64,000 bases of DNA from Halosolutus amylolyticus (GCF_023566055.1 NZ_JALIQP010000001.1:248001-312000); one strand, 5' to 3'. Shown: positions 41,114 through 50,681, counted from the stretch's first letter. The notes: generated from the letters alone by a model not told the origin. A program made the numbers and translations.

Positions 41114-42247
41114 ATGACGCCCGCGATTCGCGGCGCCGTACCGTTCGTCCGAGGGGTCGTGGCCGGGATCCAGGAGAAGAACGTCCCGTTCATGGCCGCC
41201 AGCATCGCTTACCAGGCGTTCATATCGCTGATCCCGTTGCTCGTGCTCGTGTTCTTTCTCGTCTCGATCGTCGGCGACGAGCAACTCGCGACCGAAGTCG
41301 GGGCCGCGACGGAGGGCTTTCTCCCCGAGAGCGGGCAACTCCTGCTCGAGAACGCGATCGAGGACTCGCCCGCGACCGCTGGCTCGTCGATCATCGGGCT
41401 GGTCGTCGTCCTGTGGGGGTCGCTGAAAATTTTTCGGGGCCTCGACACCGCGTTCTCGGAGATCTACGGCTCGACGGCGGAGAACTCGTTCGTCGATCAA
41501 CTCAGGGATGCGCTGATCGCGTTCGGCGCGATCGGGATCGCACTGCTGGCCGCCGGCGGGGCGAGCGTCGTGTTCGCGTTCTTCCCCGACAGTCTCTTCG
41601 TGGGATTCCTGAACCCGATCCTGCTCGTCGTCGGCCTCACGCTCGCGTTCCTGCCGATGTACTACCGCTTCCCCGACGTCGACCTCTCGGTCCGAGAGGT
41701 GCTCCCCGGCGTCGTCGTCGCGGCCGTCGGCTGGGCGATCCTCCAGTCGCTGTTCCAGGTGTACGTCTCGTTCGCCAGCGACTCGGAGTCGGCCGGTCCG
41801 GTCGGCGCGATCCTGCTGGTGCTGACGTGGCTGTACTTCGGGGGCCTGATCCTGCTCTCAGGGGCGGTCGTCAACGCGACGTACGCCGGCCGGATAGACC
41901 TCGACGACGCCGATACCGGGACCGGCACCATCGACTCCGCCGATCGGGAGCCGTCGGCCGCGTCGATCGACCGGGAACGCGATCGACTCGCCGAGCGGGC
42001 CACGGACCTCACGCGGGAACGGAACAAACTGCGCCAGGACCTGGCGGCCCAGCGCGACCGGCGGTACGAACTCGAGGACCGCGTCGATCGACTCGAACGG
42101 ACGACGCGCGAACTCGAACAGGAGAACGAGGCCCTTCGGCAGCGGCTCGAAACCCGTCGCGATCCACCGTGGAAGCGATCGGTCCGCGCGGTACTGGGCC
42201 GAATCGGGGTCCTTCGCGTCGGGACGATCGAAACGCGGTCCGAGTAG
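41114..42247 (+). CDS. YihY/BrkB-family membrane protein with coiled-coil tail
   Basis: 377 residues from ATG 41114 (MTPAIRGAVPFVRGVVAGI). Six hydrophobic segments of the YihY/BrkB family cover residues 25-260, with the conserved FMAASIAYQAFISLIPLLVL and LLVLTWLYFGGLILLSGAV. The C-terminal 115 residues form an Arg/Glu-rich coiled coil (RDLAERATDLTRERNKLRQ-type) that is longer than in bacterial homologues. The family was once named ribonuclease BN in error; its real role is unknown. It sits in the cytoplasmic membrane with the tail probably inside. Confidence 0.88.
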   Translation: MTPAIRGAVPFVRGVVAGIQEKNVPFMAASIAYQAFISLIPLLVLVFFLVSIVGDEQLATEVGAATEGFLPESGQLLLENAIEDSPATAGSSIIGLVVVLWGSLKIFRGLDTAFSEIYGSTAENSFVDQLRDALIAFGAIGIALLAAGGASVVFAFFPDSLFVGFLNPILLVVGLTLAFLPMYYRFPDVDLSVREVLPGVVVAAVGWAILQSLFQVYVSFASDSESAGPVGAILLVLTWLYFGGLILLSGAVVNATYAGRIDLDDADTGTGTIDSADREPSAASIDRERDRLAERATDLTRERNKLRQDLAAQRDRRYELEDRVDRLERTTRELEQENEALRQRLETRRDPPWKRSVRAVLGRIGVLRVGTIETRSE

Positions 42248-42354
42248 CGCGAAGCGTCGCTCCCGAGGAGCGATCGACGTGCGGGCGGAGGCGCTGCGAC
42301 CCGGCGGGATCGGGAGTCGGGACACCTTAGTAACTCGCCGTCACAGCCTGTATC

Positions 42355-42765
42355 GTGTCGTATCCGGTACGGGCCGCTCGCCAGCGGATCGAAGACGAGC
42401 ACGCGGCGGTCGTCGCGGGGATCGACCACTGTGCGGACCAGGTCGCCGCCCCGTGGGATACTGCTCGAACGACCGATCCCAGCCGGGTCGCCGACTCGCT
42501 CGGCAGCGCCCTCGAGACGACCGGACTGCTCGAGCGACTCACGGTCGTGCTCGCCGACGCGGTCGACGCGACCGGCCACGACCTCCAGGCACGGCCCGTC
42601 CCGGGACCGCCGTACGTCGTCGTAACGAGTCGCGGACCCGTGCTCCGGGCCACGATCGAACCCGGCAGGCTGGTGATCCGGTTCGACGTCTTCGAGGTCG
42701 TGCGCGACCCGGGGCCGGCCTATCACCGTCTCGACGGGATTGCCGTGGACGTAGCCCTCGAGTGA
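42355..42765 (+). CDS. Small haloarchaeal protein of unknown function
   Basis: 136 residues, GTG start. The N-terminal half is helical (VRAARQRIEDEHAAVVAGI), the second half has strands (PPYVVVTSRGPVLRATIEP, RLVIRFDVFEVVRDPG). No cysteine pairs or membrane segments; the mix of helix then beta suggests a compact cytoplasmic fold. It is not recognised. It lies 108 bases after the YihY-type gene and 96 bases before the YbaK gene, all on the same strand, but without overlap. Confidence 0.65.
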   Translation: MSYPVRAARQRIEDEHAAVVAGIDHCADQVAAPWDTARTTDPSRVADSLGSALETTGLLERLTVVLADAVDATGHDLQARPVPGPPYVVVTSRGPVLRATIEPGRLVIRFDVFEVVRDPGPAYHRLDGIAVDVALE

Positions 42766-42861
42766 CGTTTAGTTCGAGCGGCGTGCGGCGACGGATTCAC
42801 GTGTCGGGACCGTGTGACCGATCGGCATGGTTTTTTGTCGCGGGGCAACCACTGTGAGCCG

Positions 42862-43338
42862 ATGCATCCACGCGCAGCCAGTTTCGCCGAGCAGGCACGC
42901 GAGGCGCACGGGTTCGATCCGGCGGTCGAGGAGTTCACAGAGGGGACCAAAACGGCGGCGGACGCGGCCGACGCGATCGGTTGCGACGTCGGCCAGATCG
43001 CCAGTTCGCTCGCGTTCGACGTCGACGGCTCGCTCGTCGTCGCGGTGACCAGCGGCGCGAACCGGGTCAGCGAGGGCGCGCTCGGCGAGCACTTCGGGAC
43101 GACGGCGGATGCCGTCTCGATGGCCGATCCCGATCGAATCAGCCAGACGCTTGGCTGGTCGATCGGCGGCGTCCCGCCCTTCTGCCACGAGGAATCGGTG
43201 CCGGTGATCATGGACGAGACGCTACTCGGCTACGATACCGTCTGGGCAGCCGCCGGGACGCCGGAGGCCGTGTTCCCGATCGATCCCGAGACGCTACGCG
43301 AGTACGCCGGCGCGACGCCTATTTCAGTGACAGCCTGA
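42862..43338 (+). CDS. YbaK/EbsC-type aminoacyl-tRNA deacylase-like protein
   Basis: 158 residues from ATG 42862 (MHPRAASFAEQAREAHGFD). The YbaK fold shows in KTAADAADAIGCDVGQIASS, LVVAVTSGANRVSEGALGE, IGGVPPFCHE with the conserved GGVPP turn, and VIMDETLLGYDTVWAAAGTP. Family members hydrolyse Cys-tRNA(Pro) and related mischarged tRNAs. The conserved lysine of family members probably corresponds to K in TKTAADAAD. The substrate in this organism is not shown. Confidence 0.92.
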   Translation: MHPRAASFAEQAREAHGFDPAVEEFTEGTKTAADAADAIGCDVGQIASSLAFDVDGSLVVAVTSGANRVSEGALGEHFGTTADAVSMADPDRISQTLGWSIGGVPPFCHEESVPVIMDETLLGYDTVWAAAGTPEAVFPIDPETLREYAGATPISVTA

Positions 43339-43515
43339 CGTCCTCCCAGGGCTAACGCCGTAGATTTTCGCCCCGCTGTAAGACCGACGCTTCGGCGTGT
43401 TGCTAACGGCTCGTGCGCACTCGCCCAGATACTATTATCTCTAACTCTATCGTTGGCCAGATTTAATAATATCGTTAGTTCTATTAGTAACTGATCGCAA
43501 GAGGCTGTCGTACCC

Positions 43516-44112
43516 ATGACCGAAGACACGCACTCCGCATCCCGTCGAAAGTTGCTCGCAACGTCCGGATCGATCGCGCTGCTCGGCGTCGCCGGCTGTC
43601 TCGGCGACGACGAGGACAGTGCCAACGACGACGACGATCACGACGACGACCACGGACACGACGACCACGACGAAGACCACGATCACCTCGAGATCGAAAC
43701 GTTCGACGTCGTCGATCGGAACACCGGTGAGGTCGTCGTCGACGTCCACGGCGATCACTGGCACGGCGATCCGCTACTCGTTCCGCTCGGCGACCACCGC
43801 TCGTTCGAGGCGCACGTCGAGGACGATCACGGCGACGAAATCGTGTTCGGCGACGACGAAGAGTACACGCTCGACGTGCGACTGGTCGACGGTGCCCAGG
43901 AGATCGTCGAACTGGAATCCCACGGCAACCATCTCGACATCACTGGCGCGGAAGCGGGCCGGACGGAGATCGTCTTCCAGCTCCGGCACGGCGATCACGC
44001 CGACTGGGAGTCGCCGATGCTCGAAACGGAAGTGGTCGAAGATATCGACGATCACGACCACGACGAGGACCACGATCACGACCACGACGAGGACCACGAT
44101 CACGACCACTGA
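43516..44112 (+). CDS. Histidine-rich Tat lipoprotein, probably zinc-binding
   Basis: 198 residues. Tat signal with R10-R11-K12, then a hydrophobic stretch and lipobox VAGC (C28). The mature part begins with about 30 residues of D and H, has a folded middle (FDVVDRNTGEVVVDVHGDHW, EIVELESHGNHLDITGAEA) and ends in DHDHDEDHDHDHDEDHDHDH. Together these can bind several zinc ions outside the cell. It lies just upstream of a zinc ABC transporter on the same strand, so a zinc-trapping role for the transporter is likely. It could alternatively deal with copper or nickel. Confidence 0.87.
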   Translation: MTEDTHSASRRKLLATSGSIALLGVAGCLGDDEDSANDDDDHDDDHGHDDHDEDHDHLEIETFDVVDRNTGEVVVDVHGDHWHGDPLLVPLGDHRSFEAHVEDDHGDEIVFGDDEEYTLDVRLVDGAQEIVELESHGNHLDITGAEAGRTEIVFQLRHGDHADWESPMLETEVVEDIDDHDHDEDHDHDHDEDHDHDH

Positions 44113-44469
44113 TCTGGCGACGACACTGGCGACGTAGACGGCAGGCCTCCGGTGCTGACACCGTCGAGTGACCGTCAGTGAGGGCGAGGGCGTACCGCAC
44201 GGATCGTCGCCCGCGATTTCCGGTGAGTCGCGCACCGGCACGGCGGGCTTCCGGACGTGCCGCTGGACGGCACGCTCGAAATCGAGGGCGTGTTCGAAGC
44301 CGACGCGGACCCGATCGGGCATCTCGTCCCGACCGTTCCCGAGGGACTAGTAACTGCCCGCCGTTATTCGGCCACTTATTGTTAACCTGGACAACCCCTA
44401 CGGTCATGAGTTAATAAAATTGGTGGGGAGGATAATAGCACTTTTAGTCGGTCGGCCGTAGATACGGGT
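44113..44469. other. Gap with a possible gene remnant and znuA promoter
   Basis: About 44245-44385 reads, in one plus-strand frame, GLPDVPLDGTLEIEGVFEA and on to a TAA stop, with ordinary haloarchaeal composition but no start. A stop codon upstream in the same frame makes it a likely fragment. The segment 44385-44450 is A/T-rich (GAGTTAATAAAATTGG) and probably holds the promoter of the zinc-binding gene. Confidence 0.4.
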
Positions 44470-45627
44470 ATGAAGCTAACACGGCGATCGGTGCTCCAGG
44501 GGAGTGCCGGCGCGCTCGCTGCGGGTGGATTCGCTGGCTGTCTCGACGACGTCGCGCAGGGAGCCGACGGCGTCGAATCGGGGTACGCGGCCTTCTTCAC
44601 GCTCTGGGACTGGACGCAGCAGGTAAGCGGAGACGCGGCCGACTTCGAGAACCCGGTTCCGACGGGGAACATGGGTCACGGCTGGGAGCCGGAGGGGGAC
44701 CTCGTCACGGACATCGCCGCGACTGACGCGTTCGTCTATCCCGACACGCCGGAGTTCTCGTGGACCCAGGACGTGGCAGCGACGCTGGAAGCCGATTACG
44801 ACACCGTCGCGGTGATCGACGTGCTCGACGGACTCGAGGGCGAGATGCTCGAGTGGGATCACGATCCGGCCCACGACGACCACGAGGACGGCGGGCACGA
44901 TGAACACGACGACCACGACCACGAGGAGGAAGACCACCACGAGGACGACGGCCACGACCACGAGGAGGAAGACCACCACGAGGAGGAAGACCACCACGAG
45001 GACGACGGCCACGACCACGAGGAGGAAGACAACCACGAGGACGACGGCCACGACGACCACGACCACGGCGGCAACTACGACCCGCACGTCTGGGTCGACC
45101 CGGTCCTCGCCCAGGACCTCGTGGCGAACATCGCGGACGGACTGGCCGAAGCAGATCCCGACAACGCAGACACGTTCGAGGACAATGCGGCCACCTACAC
45201 CGATCGGCTCGCGGACCTCGACCAGCAGTTCCAGACCCTCGTCGACGACGCCGAACGGGACGTCGCGGTCCTCGCGGGTCACGACTCCTACACGTATCTC
45301 GAGGACCGGTACGGGTTCGAACTGCACTCGCCGAAAGGCGTCTCGCCGCAGGACGAACCGACGCCCGCCGAAATCTCCGAGACGATCGACCTCATCGACG
45401 AGGAGGGGATCGACACGATCCTCTACGACCCCTTCGAGTCGTCCGGCGCGGACGACCTTCCGACCCTCGCGGCGACGATCCTCGAGGACAGCGATGCGAC
45501 CGATGCGATGCCGGTCTCGCCTGCCGCGGGGACCCTCGCGGAGTGGGCCGACGACGACTGGGGGTACGTCGAACAAATGCAAGAGATAAACGTCCCGGCG
45601 TTCAGAGAAGCACTTGGAGCACAGTGA
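44470..45627 (+). CDS. znuA: Zinc-type ABC transporter substrate-binding protein, histidine-rich
   Basis: 385 residues. Tat signal (R5-R6) and lipobox FAGC at C24. The cluster A-1 metal-binding fold shows VDVLDGLEG-type strands, a long insert of repeated HEEEDHHEDDGHDH units around residues 137-200, then GGNYDPHVWVDPVL with a ligand histidine, DVAVLAGHDSYTYLEDRYG with another, and FDPF-like LYDPFESSGADD near the end. It collects Zn(II), possibly Mn(II), and delivers it to the permease. The stop overlaps the ATPase start (GTGA). Confidence 0.93.
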   Translation: MKLTRRSVLQGSAGALAAGGFAGCLDDVAQGADGVESGYAAFFTLWDWTQQVSGDAADFENPVPTGNMGHGWEPEGDLVTDIAATDAFVYPDTPEFSWTQDVAATLEADYDTVAVIDVLDGLEGEMLEWDHDPAHDDHEDGGHDEHDDHDHEEEDHHEDDGHDHEEEDHHEEEDHHEDDGHDHEEEDNHEDDGHDDHDHGGNYDPHVWVDPVLAQDLVANIADGLAEADPDNADTFEDNAATYTDRLADLDQQFQTLVDDAERDVAVLAGHDSYTYLEDRYGFELHSPKGVSPQDEPTPAEISETIDLIDEEGIDTILYDPFESSGADDLPTLAATILEDSDATDAMPVSPAAGTLAEWADDDWGYVEQMQEINVPAFREALGAQ

Positions 45628-46364
45628 CCGCAGTCGTTACCATCGATGACGTAACGTTCGCCTACGGCGAGCAGCCTGCAGTCCGGGACGTCTCGCTGAT
45701 CGTCGAGGAAGGCGACTTCCTCGGGCTGATCGGCCCCAACGGGTCGGGCAAGACGACCCTCCTGCACCTCATGCTCGGCCTGCAACGCCCCGACAGCGGC
45801 TCGATCGAACTGTTCGGCGAGCCGGTCACCGAGTTCGACGAGGGCGAGCGAATCGGTTACGTCTCACAGCAGGCGACCAGCCGCGGCGGGACGATGCCGG
45901 TGACCGTCCGCGAGGTCGTCACCATGGGCCGGTTCGCCCACGCGGGCCACGGGCGACTGACCGACGAGGACCGCGCGATCGTCGACGACGCGCTCGAAAC
46001 CGTCGGCATTACCGAGCTGGCCGATCGCCGGGTCAACCAGCTCTCGGGCGGTCAGCGCCAGCGGGCGTACATCGCCCGTGCGCTCGCCTCCGAGGCGGAC
46101 CTGCTCGCGCTCGACGAACCGACCGTCGGCGTCGACGCCGAGTCGCGGGACGCCTTCTACCAGTTGCTGGAGTCGCTCAACGAGTCCGGGATCACGATCA
46201 TCCTGATCGAACACGACATCGGCGTCGTCACCGACCGGGCGAACCGGATCGCCTGTATCAACACCGAACTGTACCACCACGGCGACACCGAATCGTTCGT
46301 CGAGAGCGACGCGCTGGCCGAGGCCTACGGCTCGACCGGACAGGTCGTCCACCACCACCACTGA
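45624..46364 (+). CDS. znuC: Zinc ABC transporter ATP-binding protein
   Basis: 246 residues from GTG 45624, overlapping the stop of the binding protein. Walker A GPNGSGKT at residues 37-44, Q-loop ERIGYVSQQATSRGG, signature LSGGQRQRAYIARALA, Walker B DLLALDEPTVGVD and the switch histidine in LIEHDIGVV. It couples ATP hydrolysis to metal import. The protein ends in a natural VVHHHH tail, which is unusual and could bind metal. Confidence 0.95.
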   Translation: MTAVVTIDDVTFAYGEQPAVRDVSLIVEEGDFLGLIGPNGSGKTTLLHLMLGLQRPDSGSIELFGEPVTEFDEGERIGYVSQQATSRGGTMPVTVREVVTMGRFAHAGHGRLTDEDRAIVDDALETVGITELADRRVNQLSGGQRQRAYIARALASEADLLALDEPTVGVDAESRDAFYQLLESLNESGITIILIEHDIGVVTDRANRIACINTELYHHGDTESFVESDALAEAYGSTGQVVHHHH

Positions 46365-46365
46365 C

Positions 46366-47379
46366 ATGCGCCGGAACACGAAACGCCGGATCGAACTCGT
46401 CGGAATCGGCCTCACCGGGCTGCTTGCGGCCCTGATGCTCGCCTTCCTCGTCCTCGACTACCTGCGAGCGTATCCGTACGCGTCCGCGCTGTACGAGCAG
46501 TTTCGCCTCGCCGGCCTGATGCTGGATTCGGCCCTCGGGACGAACGTCTTCTACCATCCGTTCATGTGGCGATCGCTCGCGACCGGCGTGTTAGTCGGTA
46601 TCGTCGCGCCGCTCGTCGGAACCTACCTCGTCCACCGCGAGATGGCGCTCATCGGCGAGACGCTCGCCCACACGGCCTTCGCCGGCGTCGCGATCGGTCT
46701 CCTGTTCAGTTCGACGACCGGCTGGGGCGGCTCCCTGCTGCTCTCCGCGCTCGTGGTCGGGATCCTCGGCGCGCTCGGCGTCCAGTGGCTCGCCGAACGG
46801 ACCGACACCTACGGCGACGTGCCGATCGCGATCATGCTCACCGGGAGCTTCGCCGTCGGAACGCTCATCATCAGCTACGGCCGCGGGCTGACGGGGATCA
46901 ACATCAGGGGCTTCCTCTTCGGGAACCTCTCCGTCGTCACGCCGGCCGGCGCGCGGATGATGGCCGTTCTCAGCGTCCTGGTCGTCGCCGTCGTCCTCGC
47001 GACTTACAAGCAACTCCTGTTCATTACGTTCGACGAGCAGGCGGCCCGCGTCGCCCGCCTCGACGTCACCTGGTACAACACGCTACTGATCGTGATGACG
47101 GCCGTCGTCGTCGTCGGCGCGATGCAGATCCTCGGCGTCATCCTCGTCGCCGCGATGCTCGTCGTCCCCGTCGCCGCCGCGACCCAGATCGCCGGGAGCT
47201 TCCGCGAGACGCTGTTGCTCTCGATCCTGTTCGGCCAGCTCTCGATCGTCGGCGGCTTCGCCATCGCGATCTCCCAGAGTCTTCCCGCCGGCGGCTCGAT
47301 CGTCGTCGTCGCGATCGGGTTCTACCTGCTCGCGATCCTGGCATCCGGTCGCTCGGCGGCGGCGATCTCGACGCACTAG
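46366..47379 (+). CDS. znuB: Zinc ABC transporter permease (ABC-3 family)
   Basis: 337 residues, start one base after the ATPase stop. The ABC-3 permease pattern is complete: an N-terminal helix, ATGVLVGIVAPLVGTYLVHR, MALIGETLAHTAFAGVAIGL near the coupling helix, and further segments to residue 330 such as LIVMTAVVVVGAMQILGVIL. It forms the membrane channel for the zinc system with the two upstream genes. The first 45 residues are longer than in bacterial homologues. Confidence 0.95.
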   Translation: MRRNTKRRIELVGIGLTGLLAALMLAFLVLDYLRAYPYASALYEQFRLAGLMLDSALGTNVFYHPFMWRSLATGVLVGIVAPLVGTYLVHREMALIGETLAHTAFAGVAIGLLFSSTTGWGGSLLLSALVVGILGALGVQWLAERTDTYGDVPIAIMLTGSFAVGTLIISYGRGLTGINIRGFLFGNLSVVTPAGARMMAVLSVLVVAVVLATYKQLLFITFDEQAARVARLDVTWYNTLLIVMTAVVVVGAMQILGVILVAAMLVVPVAAATQIAGSFRETLLLSILFGQLSIVGGFAIAISQSLPAGGSIVVVAIGFYLLAILASGRSAAAISTH

Positions 47380-47451
47380 CCCGGGTCGATCGTCCCCAGT
47401 CGGTAGGAACAGGGCGCACGTTTAACACCTTTCTCGGCCAATTTCCACCCG

Positions 47452-49548
47452 ATGGGACGGTTATCCGAACTCTTTGCACCCGAGACCGTCGCCGTAGTCG
47501 GGGCGACAGATCGCGAGGGCGCCGTCGGCCGGGCGATCCTGGAGAACCTGCAGGACGACTTCGGCGGCGAGGTCGTCCCGGTCAACCCCGCCCGCGACGA
47601 GGTGCTCGGTCTCGAGTGTTATTCGGACGTGACGAGTGCACCGCCGATCGACCTCGCGGTGGTCGTGGTACCACCCGACGTCGTGATCGAGACACTGCGC
47701 GAACTCGGCGAGACCGGCACCGAGAACGCCGTCGTGATCACCGCCGGCTTCTCCGAGACGGGCGGCGAGGGGGCCGAACGCGAGCGACGGCTCCGTGAGG
47801 TCGCCGCCGAGTACGACCTCAACGTGGTCGGTCCCAACAGCCTGGGGATCATGTCGACCCCCGCCGACATGAACGCGACCTTCGGCCCCGAGAACGCCCT
47901 GGACGGGTCGATCTCCTTTATGAGCCAGTCGGGCGCGTTCATCACGGCCGTCCTCGACTGGGCCAACGAGCAGGGGATCGGCTTCCAGGACGTCGTCTCG
48001 CTGGGCAACAAGACGGTTCTGGACGAGACCGATTTCGTCCGCGAGTGGGGCGACGACCCCGAGACCGACGTCATCATCGGCTATCTCGAGGGGATCGACG
48101 ACGGCCACGAGTTCGTTCGTGCCGCCCGCGAGGTCACCGACGACACGCCGATCGTCCTCGTCAAGTCCGGCCGGACGGACGCGGGCGCGCAGGCGGCCTC
48201 CTCGCACACCGGTGCGATCGCCGGGAGCGAGCGCGCCTACGAGACCGGCCTCGAACAGGCCGGCGTGATCCGGGCCCGATCGGTCCAGGAACTGTTCGAC
48301 TACGCGCGGGCGCTCTCGGGGCTCCCACAACCGGATTCGAACGGCGTCGCCGTCGTCACCAACGCGGGCGGACCGGGGGTCCTGACCACCGACGCGATCG
48401 GCGACTCCTCGCTCTCGATGGCCGACTTCGCCGACGAGACGGTCGACGCGCTCGCGGAGGCGATGCCCGACGAGGCCAACGTCTACAACCCGATCGACGC
48501 GATCGGCGACGCCGACGTCGAGCGGTTCGGCGAGGCGCTGGACGTCGCGCTCGCCGATCCCAACGTCGGCAGCGCGGTCGTCGTCAGCGCGCCGACAGCG
48601 GTGCTCGAGTACGACGACCTCGCCGAAACCGTCATCGAGAAGCGCGAGGCCCACGGGAAACCCGTCGTCACCTGCCTCATGGGCGGCCAGCGCGCCCGCG
48701 CCGCCGAGGAGGTGCTTCGGGACGGCGGCATCCCGAACTACTTCGATCCCGCGCGTGCGGTAGCCGGACTGGACGCGCTGGCCCGGTATCGCGACGTGCG
48801 CGAGCGGACGATCGACGACCCCACCGAGTTCGACGTCGATCGGGAGCGGGCCCGCGAAATCCTCGGCCGGGCGGCCGAGCGCGACACGAACCGCCTCGGC
48901 GTGGAGTCGATGGATCTCCTCGACGCCTACGGCATCCCGACGCCGGCCGGCGAGATCGTCGACGATCCCGATCGCGCCCGCGAGGTGGCCGCGGGAATCG
49001 ACGGCGACGTCGTCATGAAGATCGTCAGCCCGGACATCTCCCACAAGTCCGACATCGGCGGCGTGAAAGTCGGCGTCTCGGAAGCGGACGTGTACGACGC
49101 CTACGAGGACCTCGTCGCGCGGGCGCGCAATTACCAGCCCGACGCGACGATCCTCGGCGTCCAGGTCCAGGAGATGCTCGACCTCGAGGCGTCGACCGAG
49201 ACGATCGTCGGCATGAACCGCGACCCGCAGTTCGGGCCGCTACTGCTGTTCGGACTCGGCGGCATCTTCGTCGAAATCCTGGAGGACACCTCGGTCCGCG
49301 TCGCACCGATCGGCGAGGACGAGGCCCGGGCGATGGTCGACGAGATCCAGTCGGCTCCGCTGTTGCGCGGCGCCCGGGGCCGTGAACCGGCCGACGTCGA
49401 TGCGATCGTCGAGACGGTCCAGCGGCTCTCGCAGCTGGTGACCGACTTCCCCGCGATCCTCGAGATGGACATCAACCCGCTCGTCGCGGGGCCGGACGGC
49501 GTACAGGCGATCGACCTCAGACTCACTGTCGACACGGAGGAACTATGA
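47452..49548 (+). CDS. acd: ADP-forming acetate/acyl-CoA synthetase, fused alpha-beta
   Basis: 698 residues. The N-terminal CoA-binding domain begins ELFAPETVAVVGATDREGAV; the succinyl-CoA-ligase-like part contains ISFMSQSGAFITAVLDWANE and ASSHTGAIAGSERAYE, whose histidine is expected to be the phosphorylated residue. The ATP-grasp beta part covers about 470-698 (DVVMKIVSPDISHKSDIGGV, FGLGGIFVEILEDTSVRVAP, LEMDINPLVAGPDG). It makes ATP from acyl-CoA, ADP and Pi, or the reverse. Alpha and beta domains are on one chain, as usual in haloarchaea. The stop overlaps the next start (ATGA). Confidence 0.95.
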   Translation: MGRLSELFAPETVAVVGATDREGAVGRAILENLQDDFGGEVVPVNPARDEVLGLECYSDVTSAPPIDLAVVVVPPDVVIETLRELGETGTENAVVITAGFSETGGEGAERERRLREVAAEYDLNVVGPNSLGIMSTPADMNATFGPENALDGSISFMSQSGAFITAVLDWANEQGIGFQDVVSLGNKTVLDETDFVREWGDDPETDVIIGYLEGIDDGHEFVRAAREVTDDTPIVLVKSGRTDAGAQAASSHTGAIAGSERAYETGLEQAGVIRARSVQELFDYARALSGLPQPDSNGVAVVTNAGGPGVLTTDAIGDSSLSMADFADETVDALAEAMPDEANVYNPIDAIGDADVERFGEALDVALADPNVGSAVVVSAPTAVLEYDDLAETVIEKREAHGKPVVTCLMGGQRARAAEEVLRDGGIPNYFDPARAVAGLDALARYRDVRERTIDDPTEFDVDRERAREILGRAAERDTNRLGVESMDLLDAYGIPTPAGEIVDDPDRAREVAAGIDGDVVMKIVSPDISHKSDIGGVKVGVSEADVYDAYEDLVARARNYQPDATILGVQVQEMLDLEASTETIVGMNRDPQFGPLLLFGLGGIFVEILEDTSVRVAPIGEDEARAMVDEIQSAPLLRGARGREPADVDAIVETVQRLSQLVTDFPAILEMDINPLVAGPDGVQAIDLRLTVDTEEL

Positions 49549-50681
49549 CCGACCCAGACACCACCGACGACGCCCAGACCGACGGACAGCACGACGACAG
49601 CGCGACCGACGACCCCGACGCCGTCATGATCAGTTCGCTCGAGGAGAGCACCGGCAAGACCGCGATCACGCTGGCCCTGGCTCGCCTCGCGGCGGCCGAC
49701 GGCGACAGCGTCGGCTACATGAAGCCGAAGGGGACGCGACTGGAGAGCAACGTCGGCAAGACGCTGGACGAGGACCCCCTGCTCGCCCGCGACCTCCTCG
49801 ACCTCGACGCCGAGATGCACGACCTCGAGCCCGTCGTCTACTCGCCGACGTTCGTCGAACAGGCGATCCGCGGCCGCGAGGATCCCGACGACCTGCGGGA
49901 TCGAGTGAAAGAGGCCTTCGAGACCGTCGCCGCGGGCCACGATCGACTCTTCGTCGAGGGGGGCGGCCGGTACGACATCGGCGGCATCGTCGACCTCACC
50001 GACGCAGACATCGCGGACGCGCTCGACGCCCGCGTCCTGCTCGTCGCTCCCTTCGAGGTTCCCGGCGACGTCGACGACCTCCTCGCCGCCGTGCGGACGT
50101 TCGGCGATCGACTCGACGGCGTGATCTTCAACGACGTCCCCGACGCGGCCTACGATCAACTCGAGACCGACGTCGTCCCGTTCCTCGAGGGGCGCGGCGT
50201 CTCGGTGTACGGCGTGCTCCCGAACGAGCGGGCGCTGTCGGGCGTCACGGTCGCCGAACTCGCGGACGAACTCGGTGCCAGACGGCTCGTCGAGGCCGGC
50301 GACGACGCCTACGTCGAGCGGTTCTCCGTCGGTGCGATGGGCGCGGACAGCGCCCTGCGTCACTTCCGCCGGACGAAGGACGCGGCGGTCATCACCGGCG
50401 GCGATCGCGCGGAGATTCACGCGGCCGCACTCGAAGCGCCCGGCGTTCGCTGTCTCATCCTGACCGGTGGGCACCGACCGTCCGGCGCGATCGTCGGCCA
50501 GGCGACCGAGAAGGGCGTCCCGATCCTGTCCGTCCAGACGGACACGCTCACGACCGTCGAACGGGCCGAAGACGTCGTCCGCAGCGGCCGTACCCGGGAC
50601 GAAGAGACGGTCGATCGGATGGAACAGTTGCTGACCGATCACGCCGCAGTGGACTCGATCCTCGAGCGCGATCGCTCGTAG
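49545..50681 (+). CDS. Phosphotransacetylase-like protein (P-loop plus DRTGG-type domain)
   Basis: 378 residues. After a disordered acidic leader, ISSLEESTGKTAITLALARL is the P-loop of the dethiobiotin-synthetase-like domain; FVEGGGRYDIGGIVDLTDAD and LDGVIFNDVP follow. The C-terminal part from about residue 235 (ERFSVGAMGADSALRHFRRT, CLILTGGHRPSGAIVGQA) resembles the DRTGG domain, found between P-loop and catalytic parts of long Pta enzymes. The catalytic PTA domain is absent, so a regulatory or scaffolding role is more likely than acetyl transfer. Overlaps acd by ATGA, so the two probably act together. Confidence 0.88.
   Translation: MTDPDTTDDAQTDGQHDDSATDDPDAVMISSLEESTGKTAITLALARLAAADGDSVGYMKPKGTRLESNVGKTLDEDPLLARDLLDLDAEMHDLEPVVYSPTFVEQAIRGREDPDDLRDRVKEAFETVAAGHDRLFVEGGGRYDIGGIVDLTDADIADALDARVLLVAPFEVPGDVDDLLAAVRTFGDRLDGVIFNDVPDAAYDQLETDVVPFLEGRGVSVYGVLPNERALSGVTVAELADELGARRLVEAGDDAYVERFSVGAMGADSALRHFRRTKDAAVITGGDRAEIHAAALEAPGVRCLILTGGHRPSGAIVGQATEKGVPILSVQTDTLTTVERAEDVVRSGRTRDEETVDRMEQLLTDHAAVDSILERDRS

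Noticed and set aside
44900-45074. Tandem histidine/aspartate codons that could look like a short DNA repeat or CRISPR
   Set aside because: The repeats are in frame within the zinc-binding loop of the substrate-binding protein and have no spacer structure.
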